From Boswellia sacra (Eukaryota > Streptophyta > Magnoliopsida > Sapindales > Burseraceae), in NCBI GenBank assembly GCA_013180625.2, contig SNVD02001259.1, positions 81,702-145,701 of the forward strand: a stretch of 64,000 nt of DNA, read 5' to 3'. Both the position numbers and the translations under genes were made by a program. Shown in pieces: positions 53,355 to 64,000 of the stretch; positions within the stretch are counted from its first letter, which is position 1, and the number at the start of each line of letters is the position of its first letter. The notes under the pieces were generated by a model. That model made no database searches, had not been told where the DNA came from, and saw nothing but the letters and a program-made list of their open reading frames with translations.

Positions 53355-55354
53355 TGTAGATACTGGAATTTTGGGACTCAATGACAAAATTAAAATTAAT
53401 GTTGAGAAACAAAACTGACCAAATTCCCTTGGAGGCCAAGAAAGGAAAGGCAAGGGGTAATCAATGAAAGGTTTGGAAAACTGACATGTGATTTCACAAA
53501 ATCATAGGAATTAATTCAAGAGGAATTCGATAATGAGTCATATACCGTTGTAAGCCTACAGATGTCTAGTTTTTGCAAAAATTTACACATCACAAATTAC
53601 AGTTGAATTCGAAAAAGTTATGTGCGATCAAATAAGCAAAGGTTCAAAGGGACTACACTGCAAAATGTCAAAATAGAAGGGTTGAAGAGAGAAAATTTGT
53701 CCAGTTGTCGAATAGCTGGCCGACTATACAAGAACAGTTGCTCGACCATCAGACAATCGCTTGGCTATTGAGTGATGGTCAGACGGCTGTCTGACAGTCA
53801 CTTGACTGTTTGAAGATAGCCGCCCTATTGTTTCTTACGTAATTTTGGAAATTTCTTTTAAACCTTCATTTTTTAGAATTTGCTTTCTTTTTCAAATCTA
53901 GCCCTCACCTACATAAGCCTCCTTAGCTCACTTTTAACGACACACTGAATATCCAAAAATCCTTTCTTTTCTTTCTTAAGGACATGCTCAAAAATTAGAG
54001 AAATCCTTTCTAGTTTAATATTTTTCGAGCATTTTATATTACTCTAAACCCAAAAAGGGTACGTCTTGAAAGCAAAACTCCCTTCTTACTCTTATTTCTT
54101 CCTTTTATTTTCATGCTTAGAATTGAGCATGTTTAGGATAAATTAGGCTTAGAATAATCATGATTAGGATTTGTTTTGATGCATGGAAGTATGTTAGGAT
54201 TTTATGAATTGCTTAATCTTTCATTTGTTTTCCAAACTGGATAAACATGTCGAGGTAAGTCCACTTTCCTTTCTTTATTTAGAAATATGTTGAGGAATTT
54301 ACTTTCTTTGTGAATGCATCGAAACATGCTTGGAAATACATGATTAGAAACATGATAGGAGAATTTATATTTGCTTTGGTATATGTTAGAAAATAGCATA
54401 AAATAGGTGAGAATTACCATTTTGCCCTTGTTGTTTGAGCTAGAATAGCGATGATTGATGTTAATTGCTTAAATTAGGTTAGAAATGTCATGTTTAGGCT
54501 AGGATATGCCATGATAACTATGATTAGGCTAGAAATGCCACGAATTAATATTGAATTATACTAGAATAGCAATTGCCACGGTAGAATATTGAATTTAGTT
54601 TGAAGTGCCATGATCTTGAATTATGGTTTTGTTTGATTTACGAATGTACCAATATAGATGAATGATGCCATGAAGTGATAGTGGACTTACATTGATGGTG
54701 AGAGACCATTGCTTAGAATGCATGCTTAAATGAATGATTGTAGGTTCAATAGAAGTTGAATAGACTAACATAAAGTGGTGAGGAATTCATCCTCTATTGG
54801 GTCTTAAGTAAATCATTTGTACTTAATATTTCAAATTCATATTGCGAATGAATGTACATTTTAGAATTTATTTTATTGAAGACTAAAGTGATGTAATCAT
54901 ATTCCCCTTGCCCTATGCTTGAAAAGAAATGTAACTCTATTCTCCTCCTTCTTTCTATGGATGTTTATATAATTATTATCTGATTGAAGAATCACCTCAC
55001 ATGTCTTAAAGAAGATAAAAATCGAATGTGTGCATAAAATCAACCACTTAAGCGGACAAAGTAACAACATGAGCTATTCCTATTTGGTATTCTCTAGTGG
55101 AGGCCAGATCTTGAAGCGGGTGGGTCGAATGACTCATACCTAACTTTTTGAACCCATCTCTAAAAAGATGAAGGTAGTTTAGGTCTCGAAGCGAGGGATC
55201 GGATTGGCCTTATCCATTCCCAATTGAAGAAATGGGTGGCGACTCTATTTGTCCAGATGTGTCCACGGCTCATTTGTGTTCCCTTGAGTCTCGAAGGAGG
55301 CTTTGACACAGTGTCATAGACGCAAACACTCTAGTGGGATGAAAGCCCCATTCA
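53355..55354 (+). repeat. F LTR2, shared between two units
   Basis: TGTAGATACTGG ... CCCCATTCA, 2000 bp. It is collinear with LTR1, without the poly-C expansion. A palindrome-rich block is at 53700-53820. Confidence 0.82.
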
Positions 55355-55357
55355 CAA

Positions 55358-55375
55358 TGGCCACTCAAATGGGGA
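55358..55375 (+). other. F2 PBS, tRNA-Arg type, decayed
   Basis: TGGCCACTCAAATGGGGA, same position relative to LTR2 as the F1 PBS to LTR1. Confidence 0.6.
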
Positions 55376-56188
55376 TAAGAGAAGTTAACTCTGATAGAGA
55401 TACCAAATTTGAATACCTTATGCTAGTATAATGAGTCCTTGGATCACTACACTTTTGCACATAATGAGCACGAACTACCTAAATCAACATTATGTCATTT
55501 GCATGAGAAGTCTTTGTCTTTGGCTCCATTCAACCCCTAGACGACTTATGTTGGTGTCACCACCTTTGAGCATGTAACATTGAATTGTTATAAAAAGAGA
55601 TTGGCCTAAAAGGACATCTCTCGCTCAAAGGAGCCTAGACCATTAGACTCGTGAGACTTAAGCCCAAATGGATGACTCTAAAAACTTCCAATAGAATGAA
55701 TATCCAAAACCCATGATGAATTGCATGTCTATGGATGTAAGATCTCCATGATTAGAATAACATTGACTCAAACCTCATGGAACCATGAATGAATGCCACA
55801 TGTCGGGTCACTTATAAGAATAAAAGAGGGCATGTGTCACAAGTTAAGATTATCATGAAGTTTATAAGCCATGTGATGATAATCATGGAGAATCCAAATA
55901 ATAAAAAAAATTGTTTGCTAGGATTAGGTGAGAGAATCTTGCATTCCTACATCCCATGATGATGACTTGGCAATGAGGCCAAAAAACCTAGGAATAGAGA
56001 CTTGACTTCATGTGCGTAGGATAGATAAGGTTGGAAGGTTAAAAGTGTGTCTATGCCATTGTATGAGCATGCATCATATCATACAGATATGCATGTATAC
56101 ATGTCATTAACACCTTTGTTTTGTAGCCATCCTAGCTTGGGTTAGACGAGGTGGTCGTTTGACAAGGCGATAAGAACTATTTGACGAG
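55376..56188 (+). other. F2 untranslated leader
   Basis: Homologous to the F1 leader (49976-50799); no gene. Confidence 0.6.
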
Positions 56189-56964
56189 ATGGCTGCATCT
56201 AACAACAACCCTAAAATGGCTCAAGTAAGGGCTGACATCACCACACTTCAACAACAAGTGGCTCGACTTATTGAAGCTCTATAGAATGGGCCTAACCGTG
56301 TGAACCAATCTCCACTTAAGGGACATGGTGGTGAAGATGGCAAGACAAGCTAAGGCAGAGACAGTGGTAGTTGCTCAATCAACCAACAAGAACCAGAATC
56401 GGTCAACTAATTGGCCAAAGACATGGAGAAGGTCCAATCCCACTTGAAGAAGAAGGGGTTGAAAGGGATCGAAGACTTGGATTATATACTACTCATTGGA
56501 GACAATGACTTGCCTCCAAAGTTTTGCTTATCAAACTTGCTCAAGTTCAATGGAAAGGACAACCCAAAGACATATTTGAGATAGTATATAGTATCATGAC
56601 CACTACTCCTTTTTCTAAGGAGCACATATTGAAGTTTTTCATGTTGTCCTTAGAAGATAATGCAGTAGAATGGCATCATGACCTCCCCAAAAGAGTTCGG
56701 GAAGATTAAAAGGAACTTTCTCAATAATTTGTGGTGTAATATCGCCACAATACCCAACTGAGGGTAACCTTGAGGGACTTGTGGACAACAGGACAAAAGC
56801 CCAACAAAACCGTTTTAGAATATCTAGTTTGTTAGAGGGCTAAGGCCGCCAAGATGACCACCAGGCTCGCAGAGAAGGACCAAGTTTGAATAGTGATAAT
56901 GGGGCCTATAATTTCATCAGTGATAGACTATCGAGTTTCCCCATTAAGATGTTCGAGCACTTGT
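56189..56964 (+). pseudogene. F2 gag, truncated
   Basis: The start is MAASNNNPKMAQVRADITTL. Core pieces are 'LIKLAQVQWKGQPKDIFE', 'SKEHILKFFMLSLEDNAVEW' (56524-56709) and 'PNKTVLEYLVC'. Stops and frameshifts are scattered throughout. It ends at the solo LTR insertion, and a few codons ('YDSGIQ') continue at 58382. Confidence 0.72.
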
Positions 56965-58378
56965 TGATAGGTGTCTATTTATGTATTACTTTTATATCAA
57001 TTCGTCCATGTTTCTTTGCTATATTCCGTGGTATTTTTATGTTTTTGTGTGTTTCGATGTTTGTAGGAGTTTTGGAGCAACTTGCACAAAAATAGAGTAA
57101 AACCCTTCATTTTCACCTCTACTAGTCAGTGATCTTCTCGGATTTAATTGTATTGATATACAATGAACCCGACGACATATTATATACCGTTGGAAAGCTC
57201 TCGAAGTCTATTTTCTGGAGAAATTTACGGTTTATAAATCCATTCAGTGTACCAAAAGTTGTAATCAAAACAGTGTGAGATGTATAGAAATATAATTCCA
57301 CAAGTCACTGTAGCATGTATAATACGGGGCACTGTAGCAATTCACTGTAGCAGAGTATTTAAACACATTTTAGGGTTTTATTTTCATAACTTGAAGAGGG
57401 GAGAACGTGGTGGAGGCTGCAGCTCTGGAATTCTTTCATCTCTTGGAGTTCTTGAAGGAGAAAGGAAGCTTGGAAAGAGGAAGAACTACAATCCAAAGAG
57501 AATTACATCAAATTTGCTAAGTTTTTCCCTTCCCTTTCATTTTCTGGAATGTCTCCATGTTGTATTGTATTTACCACGTTCTTAAACATGTGTAACTGAA
57601 TCTGAATTGGTTGAGGGTGATTTCAAAGCCCCTGATATGGTTTTTGTAAGTTGATTGTGCAAGAAGTTGTTATCCAATTCTCTAATTGAAGTTGCTTGTA
57701 TTTTCCTATATCTAATGCTTATGATTGCTTGCTGGATTGTATTTCGAATGGCCAACTGAATATAATCTGGTTGTTGTCTATTGCTAGACTAGAAATCTTG
57801 ATCCGTAATTGTCTTGAATTTCTAATCATTAGTAGCAAAATTGTGATCAGAGATTACAATTGGAGAATATAACCTAAGTTAAATAATCCGAGCTTGTGTG
57901 TTTATTGCTTAGATCAACCTATCTTTCTTATCCTAATGCATCCATTGAATTAAACTCAGAGAGCTTGTTCTAGGTTGTTTAATGGATAGAGATTAAATAA
58001 AGAGCTTGTTTTATTTAACAACAAAGTAAGGAAAGATTGGGGTAATAGAGCTTGTTATTATCTACGGTTGATAACTTCAATGCTGTAATTAGATGACAAT
58101 TCTACAATTAATTCGCAAATCCATATCTTGTGGTAGAGAAGGATCCCTTAACCAGCTTTCTCCCATTGATTTTTCATTCAAATTTACTTTCTGTTTTGTT
58201 ATTCTTTACTTGCATTCTTATTTCATTTAGTAAATCATTCAACAAAAATCCCCCCCTGTTTAGTTTATTGTTGCTGGAAATAACAAATTCAATTAGAATC
58301 AATCCTCGTGGGAACGATATCTTACTTATCACTTTATTACTTGTGCGACTAGTATACTTGCTAGTTTCGAACGCATCA
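56965..58378 (+). mobile_element. Solo LTR of the C family
   Basis: 1414 bp, TGATAGGTGTC ... GAACGCATCA, collinear with C's 5' LTR and without the deletion found in C's 3' LTR. CTTGT at 56960-56964 and 58379-58383 is a perfect target duplication. No internal sequence remains, so LTR-LTR recombination removed it. It has three ACTGTAGCA words upstream of TATTTAAA at 57356. Confidence 0.93.
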
Positions 58379-58383
58379 CTTGT

Positions 58384-58890
58384 ATGATTCAGGCATCCAG
58401 AAGTCTACGTGGAAGATATGAAGGTGAAGTCTAAAACTCAAGAAGGTCACTTGAGCCTTTAGGCAAATTCCTAGAAAGGGTGAAGAAATGCAAGCTGCAG
58501 CTACATCCAAATAAGTGTGTTTTTGGAGTCACATCAGGGAAGTTGCTGCAGTTTGTAGTTAGCAAAAAGGGGATAGAAGTAGATCTAGACAAAGTCAAAG
58601 CGATTACAAAAATGTCGTCACCCAAGACCAAAAAAGAAGTGTAAGGGTTTATAGGAAGATCTAATATATCAATTGATCCATCGCTAAACTAACAATCGTT
58701 TGTGCACCAAACTTCAGGCGGTTAAAGAAGAATTAGCCAGTGAAATGGAATGATCAGTACCAAGAGGCATTTCAGAAGATTAAGGAGTACTTGCAAAACC
58801 CACCAGTTTTGACACCATCAAAACCTAGTAAGAATTTAACTCTCTACTTGGCGGTTGAAGATGAAGCCATTAATGTACTGATTGGGCTTT
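58384..58890 (+). pseudogene. F2 reverse transcriptase / RNase H fragment
   Basis: Translated in shifting frames: 'EVYVEDMKVKSKTQEGHL' (58398), 'RVKKCKLQLHPNKCVFGV' (58480), 'KKGIEVDLDKVKAI' (58565), 'QEAFQKIKEYLQNPPVL' (58765) and 'LYLAVEDEA' (58848). This is the RT palm and thumb and the start of RNase H of a Tat-type pol. The catalytic Y-x-D-D position reads Y-V-E-D. Ends at the inversion point at 58890. Confidence 0.75.
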
Positions 58891-59505
58891 TTCCCTATCT
58901 CTATCTTGGCTAGTCTCACCATTACCATCACCATTACCCTTGGGTGGAGGCTGATTCATACGGTTGGGCCCATTTCAAAAAGCTTTGATGAATTAGGCCA
59001 TTTGATGCTGGAGCATGGTGATGTCAGTCCTTATTCAGGCCATGTCATTGTTATAGTTGGTTATAGCCATTTCTTCAACTGGTTCTTCTTTCCTTGCCTT
59101 AAGACCACCTCATCTAACCTAAGCTATGATGGCTGCAAAACAAAGGTGTTAATGTCATGCTTGTATACATGATATGATGCATGCTCATCCAAGGGCATGA
59201 CACACTTTCAGCCTTCTAACCTTATTTCTCCCACACAAGTAAGGTTAAGTCACTTTTCCTAGGATTTTTTTCCTCTTTTCCAAGTCATCATCATCAGATG
59301 TGGGAATATGAGATTCTCTCTCCTAATTTCTAATATTCATGTTGATGTTGGATTAGTCATGATTATCATAACATGGATTTCTAATGTCATGATAACTTTA
59401 ACTCATGGCACATGTTCCCGTTTATTCTTATGGTTGACTCGACATGTGGTATTTGTTCATGGTTCCATAACGTTTGAGTTGATGTTGTTCTAATCATGGA
59501 GAATT

Positions 59506-59507
<2 letters not shown>

Positions 59508-59550
<43 letters not shown>
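59508..59550. repeat. (AT)n microsatellite
   Basis: About 21 uninterrupted AT units within the leader of G. Confidence 0.95.
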
Positions 59551-59556
<6 letters not shown>

Positions 59557-59918
59557 CAACATAGGTTTTGGATATTAATCCTATTGAAAATTTATAGAGT
59601 CACCTGTATGGGCTTGAGTCTCAAAGGGGTCTAATGTTCTGGGCTCCTTCACGTGAGAGATGCTCCCTTAGGCCAGTCTCTTTTTATTCCAATTCAATGG
59701 TACATGACTGATATAAGGACTTCTTTGGCCACTGCCTTAGGTGTTCTAATATGAGTCGTCTAGGGGTTGAATAGAGCCAAAGACATCTTTTGCCACTGCC
59801 TCGCGACTAATTTAGGTAGTTTGTGCTCATTATGTGCAAAAGTGTAGTGATGTAAGGACTCATTATACCAACACGATGTTTTATAATTTGGTATCCCCAT
59901 CAAAATCAACTTCTTTTA

Positions 59919-59936
59919 TCCTCAGTGAAGTGGCTA
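59919..59936 (-). other. G PBS, tRNA-Arg type, decayed
   Basis: The minus strand reads TAGCCACTTCACTGAGGA, 3 bp inside the LTR edge at 59940. Confidence 0.6.
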
Positions 59937-59939
59937 CTG

Positions 59940-60488
59940 TGAATGGAGCTTTCATCTTGTCAGAGTGTTTGCGACCACGACACTATGTCAAAGCCTCTTT
60001 CGAGACTCAAGGGAACACGAATAGCCATGGGCACATTTGAAGAAACAGAGTTGCCACCCAATTATTCAATTGGGAATGAACAGGGGCAATCCGATCCCTC
60101 GCTTCATGACCTAAACTATCCTCATCTCTTTAGAGATGGGTTCATGAAGTTAGGTACAAGTCATTCGACCCGCCCGAATCAAGATCAGACCTCCACTAAG
60201 GAGTGACAAATAGGAATAGCTCATGTTGTTGCTTAGTCTATTTAAGTGGTTGATTTTATGCACACATTCCATTTTTATCTTCTCTAAGTCATGTGAGGTA
60301 TCTGATTCCTCCTCAAATTCCTTATGAATTAATTTCTGTGGTTTTTTGAAGTCACATGTTAGTTTTCGAGACCTTTCATCGGTTGTTCCTCACCTTTCCT
60401 TTCTTGGCCTCCAAGGGCATTTTGATCATTTTTTTACTCAATATTCATCTTAATTTCATCATCGAGTCCTAAAATTCCAATGTCTACA
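59940..60488 (-). repeat. G LTR, internally deleted
   Basis: On the minus strand it starts TGTAGACATTGG (60488) and ends GCTCCATTCA (59940). It is 549 bp against about 2000 bp for LTR1 and LTR2. Confidence 0.78.
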
Positions 60489-60539
60489 CACATCACTAAT
60501 TTAAATCACATAAAACTAAACAAGTGATAAATAAACAAA

Positions 60540-61260
60540 ATCCAACAGTCAATAAACAAAAATAAGTTAGTTAGAATGGGTCTTAAAAGTTCAAAAGTTA
60601 GCTTCTTTATTCTGCCATTCTTGATCAAATAGATCCAGAATGCATTTCAGGAGACCTTGAACTTTTATGCCACCACTCTAAAATGAAAAAATAGAAAATA
60701 TAACTTGGAATGAAAGTTGATAAATAACATGAAGAATCTCAAATGAACATAATAATAAAAACGCAGACAAAAGTGTAGCAAACCAGTAGATACAGATTAT
60801 AAGTGGAGTATCAAATCCAATTTATACCTTTTTCTTGCTTCCGCAAACCAAGCTATCTTAGCTGTTGTTAGATCAAGTGTATGGGCAAACTCTTGTTGTT
60901 GTCAATCAACTCGTCTATAGTTGAAGCTACAGCTAGGATTTACCTTGCTGACTATGGGATGAAGTTTTGTTCTACGACTTGATCAAGAAAAGAAAACAAA
61001 CCATCAAAAAAATTATTGACATTTAACCAACCAATGGGTTTTCGATGGATGTTTAGTTATGCTTAGGAGGTGATTTGAAATATTTCCTCTGATGTACCAT
61101 AACCACCCAGTAAAGCTATAAATGTTTCAGAGTTACAAAGCATATGAGCAATGTGCTGATGCATGCTTAAGACCTGTAACTCTTCCCCTATTGTGTTGCC
61201 TATAATATGTGGTCTAACTAATGGTTTAGGGATAATGCCAACAATACAAGAAATTTTCAC
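60540..61260 (-). pseudogene. Remnant of an Athila 3' region with a LOG-like fragment
   Basis: The minus-strand ORF 61260-61063 encodes 'VGIIPKPL', 'GEELQVLSMHQHIAHM', 'ETFIALLGGYGTSEEIF', a middle piece of LOG. Weaker similarity continues ('HRKPIG', then a C-terminal part near 60850-60960). Downstream, 60540-60680 matches the C 3' untranslated blocks ('agacccattctaactaa', 'aatgcatt'). Motif residues are changed (Pro to Leu and Leu to Ser in PGGxGTLEE, Arg to His in SMHxR), so it is inactive. No N-terminal half or LTR is attached. Confidence 0.72.
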
Positions 61261-62474
61261 ATATTTATCACTTTATATTTTTTTATTTGGAGGTTTTTTT
61301 TTTTAAAGTGAGAAATATAACATTAGTGTGAAAGTCAAACCTACCTTTCCTTCATACTTGTCACTCCTTGCTTTGACTTTATTATATATTTATCACATTT
61401 GTAGATAGTGACGAGTATGTACACAAGATTGTACAGTGAAAAATCTTTTGTCTTGTTCCCTATTATAAAATATATGAAAAATTATAAAATGTATGGATTT
61501 CTAGGTAATTTTCAGGGACAATTTTGATAAGTTTTGATAGAGGAGGATTTCCTTAAAATTTCATAAAGTAATAATGAAAAAGATTCTTAAAATCTACCCT
61601 AATCTCCTAAATGGCAAACCTAAACCTCTAATAGTGGAATCTCTATCAGCCTCCAAGCTCCGTCCTCCTTCACTTCATTCCATCATAGCCACTCGCCAAG
61701 CCCTCGTCCAATGTCATCAGCTCTTGAGTCTAGTCCATCTTTCTCTTCCTCTATTTCGGCAGCCTCCAACATTGTCCAATTTCCAACGTCTTCCCCTTAT
61801 CTTTCATTTTTTTTTTGCTCCCATTTAACTTATGCCCTAGCTACCGATGCTATTTTTCTCCTTCCCTCACTCACCTGCTCGTCATCTACCTACATATAGA
61901 CACATCAGTTTCACACATTACTTAGTGATTATCTTCTCAAATCAGTTTCAATTTTAAGCTCAAATTAATCGCTTTTGTCTCAAATCAGGCACTCAAATTG
62001 CTCACTTTCTTCTCAAATTAGTTTCAAATCGGTTGCTTGGGTTTTCAATTTAAGGTATATTTTCAATTTGGGTTTTCAAATCGCTTGCTATTGTTTGAAA
62101 TTTGTCACTTTCTTTTCAAGGGGTCTAGTGATTAAGGTTTTCATCTATCTTTTTCCATGGCTTTATTTTGGGTTTTCAATTAATTTGTGTGAGAAGGAAC
62201 ACAACCAAGTCATTGTATTTGTGTGAGAAGGAGCAAAGCCAAGCATGCAGTTTAGTGTCTCTCTCTCTATATATATATGTGTGTATGCATTTGTGTTAGA
62301 AGGACAGTAAAGTTAACATTTTTCATTTTCATAGTTTCAATTGATTTCTCTGACTGGAAATCCATAATAATTATTAATCAATCTTTGTTAGGTTGCAAAA
62401 GCGGGAAGAGAAAATTGAATCGTAGCCAGAGATTTGGGATCTAGTCGCTGCTGCTATTGATCCATCCTTTATAC
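61261..62474. other. Sequence of unknown origin, possible gene fragment at its end
   Basis: 1.2 kb between the LOG remnant and the final LTR. Pyrimidine-rich stretches (61650-61850) produce serine-rich frames without motifs. 62396-62474 can be read as 'LQKREEKIES-stop-PEIWDLVAAAIDPSF', preceded by a pyrimidine tract and 'ttag', so it may be an exon relic of a host gene. I cannot name it. Confidence 0.3.
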
Positions 62475-64000
62475 TGACACATCCGAAAAAGGATTGTCTC
62501 CCAAGTATAGGAGTATCGAAGTAATAAACCCGGTGAGACCGGGGTCGATCCACGAGGAAGGAGATTTTAGCGTTACAAATTATAAGATAAGCAAATATGA
62601 TATGAATAATCCAAAGAAATGACAAGATAATATCAATAAATATGTAAGATGGTAGGTGGTATTACCGACCATTTAAATATAAAACAAAAAGCAAGAGGAG
62701 GTAAAACCATCCATGGAAATAGGTGGTATAACCAACCATAGTTAAATTCAAAGAACAATTTCATAAGGTGGTAAGAACGTACCATAGTAAATAAAATAAA
62801 AGTTCATAAACAATAGAATAATTAGAATACAAGAGAAATTAACACAATAACAATGAAGGCTAAGGTTAGGGGATCCGCCCTTGATATTTCAAATAAGGAT
62901 AACTAACCCATTTTAGTTATATGAATTATATTTGTTTCATCACCAATATTTATACCACTTCTTGTAAATGGGTTCAAGCATCCAATGTGCCAATTCACCA
63001 AGTCTACAACAAAGCAAGGTTCCTAACTAACCAGATTTGTGTCGGTAAGGAAGAACCATACATCATTCTAGAAAGGATCCAAGCATTTGATGTGCCAAGG
63101 ATTGTCGACAATGGATCAAGACCTCCACTTTACGAGTGGTGTCAAGATTGATTAGAAATTAAATATAAATCATATTGAATAAACATTATAAGATTAAGAT
63201 TATTAAGCACATATTAAGGGTTAGAGAATCCTTATTCTCATATCAAGGGTTTCACCCTTTCACCTTAGCAAAAGAGAAATTAGAAGAACATTATAATTAG
63301 AAAGAAAATAAAATGCAAGAAAAAGGAAATTCATTAATAACATAAACACACAAAACACAATACAAGATCCTAGCCAAAGCCAAAATGTTCCAGCCAAGGC
63401 CAAGATGCCCTAATGGGTCACAAGGCACCTCTATTTATAGATAAATCCAGGGGCAAACTTGTCAAATTACAAGGGCATAATTGTCAAATATTAGTTGTAA
63501 ATATCTTTGACAATAGGGATCATTAGGCACCGACTTTGACCATCAATTTTGACATTGAAATGTTGAGAATTTTAATCACATGTCTTCATGAAAGTTGTAG
63601 ATATTCTCTCAGATTTCTAGAAATATTGATTTTGCACCAATTTGGATACGTATTTTGAGGATAAGTCCAAATACTGAGGCCTGATCAGGACTGGGCCGAG
63701 ACTGTAGATGGGTTCATTTCAAGCCCAATTTTGGTCCACTAAGAGCCCGAATTTGATGATTCTTGTGAAATGCAATCTTGTAGACAATTAAATAAGCTTT
63801 CCAAAACATTAAGAATTGCACCATTCTGATCTATAAATAGAGAGTTATGCCCATTTTACCGAACCTGTAACAAACCCAAAATTAAGAGGAATTAATTCCA
63901 AAGATGCAAATGCTACAAATATGCTTAAGTTGAGGAATTTAATGACACTATTAATGCAATATGATGAACTAAACTCTTATTAAAAATGCATATTTAAGTG
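62475..64000 (-). repeat. A/B-family LTR, runs to the window edge
   Basis: It starts TGACACATCC at 62475 and is collinear with 11763-13282, including the palindromic repeat block at about 62650-62790. The window ends about 6 bp before the expected GTTCATCA terminus. No PBS lies to its left, so it is the 3' LTR of a minus-strand element continuing to the right, or a solo LTR. Confidence 0.88.

Larger units (their letters stand above)
47949..55354 (+). mobile_element. F1: Tat/Ogre-like element reduced to LTR-gag-protease-LTR
   Basis: LTR1 (47949-49954), tRNA-Arg-type PBS, gag, protease, then LTR2 (53355-55354) directly after the protease, so RT, RNase H and integrase are missing. The two LTRs are collinear and of nearly equal length (2006 and 2000 bp) but clearly diverged, so the copy is old. 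LTR2 is itself followed by a PBS and another gag, making this the first unit of a tandem array. The gag 'CEFHQVTKHKTNDC' motif and tRNA-Arg primer point to the Tat/Ogre clade. Confidence 0.8.
55355..58890 (+). mobile_element. F2: second F unit, gag fused to RT, split by a solo LTR
   Basis: PBS (55358-55375), leader, gag (from 56189), a solo LTR of the C family (56965-58378), then RT and RNase H fragments to 58890. Without the solo LTR, gag '..MFEHLYDSGIQ' runs within a few bases into RT at about 58400, so an older deletion removed protease and the RT fingers. At 58890 the sequence switches to the inverted unit G. Confidence 0.75.
58891..60488 (-). mobile_element. G: inverted 5' end of an F-family element
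   Basis: On the minus strand: short LTR (60488-59940), PBS (59936-59919), leader, and the start of gag (about 59070-58891, opening 'MAITNYNNDMA'), matching 50800 and 56189. The LTR has lost about 1.4 kb internally compared with LTR1. Orientation is opposite to F1/F2 and the join to RT at 58890 is abrupt, so it reflects rearrangement rather than normal element order. The hydrophobic plus-strand frame 58882-59172 is an antisense shadow. Confidence 0.75.

Noticed and set aside
58882..59172. Hydrophobic 96-codon plus-strand frame that resembles a membrane protein
   Set aside because: It is the reverse strand of the gag start and leader of the inverted element G, homologous to 50800 and 56189.
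61574..61828. 84-codon frame rich in Ser, Pro and Leu
   Set aside because: Composition follows a pyrimidine-rich tract; no motif or supporting context.

Overview
This window is nuclear DNA of a higher plant, most likely a eudicot, and it consists almost entirely of LTR retrotransposons, many nested in or joined to one another. The evidence is the AT-rich base composition, primer-binding sites complementary to plant tRNA-Asp, initiator tRNA-Met and tRNA-Arg, and protein families typical of plant Ty3/gypsy (Athila, Tat/Ogre-like, a chromovirus-like element) and Ty1/copia elements. I find no convincing host single-copy gene, tRNA, rRNA or CRISPR array. Element names used here (TRIM, E1, A, B, C, D, H, F, G) are local labels.

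Layout. 322-875 is a small TRIM-like element. 3191-6444 (minus) is E1, a deletion-derived Ty3 element whose 5' LTR is cut at 6444 by the LTR of A. 6445-11762 (plus) is the 5' two-fifths of an Athila-type element, A. It is joined tail-to-tail at a TGAC microhomology to a nearly full-length minus-strand relative, B (11763-23076), giving inverted arms of about 5 kb. 24076-36301 is C, a second Athila family with a perfect 5-bp target duplication (TTGGT). 37837-47794 is an old minus-strand LTR (H) split by D (37850-45745, minus), a copia element with target duplication GATTT. 47949-58890 is a Tat/Ogre-like LTR-internal-LTR-internal array (F), interrupted by a solo LTR of the C family at 56965-58378 (duplication CTTGT). 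The array abuts an inverted 5' end of the same family (G, 58891-60488). A remnant of the B/C 3' region lies at 60540-61260, and another A/B-type LTR begins at 62475 and runs off the window.

How the parts work. In each element the LTR carries promoter and polyadenylation signals, the PBS and PPT prime reverse transcription, gag makes the particle, and pol supplies protease, reverse transcriptase, RNase H and integrase. Almost every reading frame is broken, often by stops of C-to-T / G-to-A type. D keeps a long open gag and parts of pol. C and B keep recognisable but interrupted pol.

Most notable: B and C, which have different LTR sequences, both carry two extra genes between integrase and the 3' LTR. 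The first is an unknown cysteine-containing ORF (ORFX). In both elements it ends in an in-frame TAG followed by conserved, still-open coding sequence. The second is an intronless relative of LONELY GUY (LOG), the plant cytokinin-activating phosphoribohydrolase. A third LOG remnant lies at 61063-61260. This ORFX-LOG cassette, with a hairpin-bearing tandem repeat between the two genes in C and internal polypurine tracts, is the best candidate for an undescribed system here.
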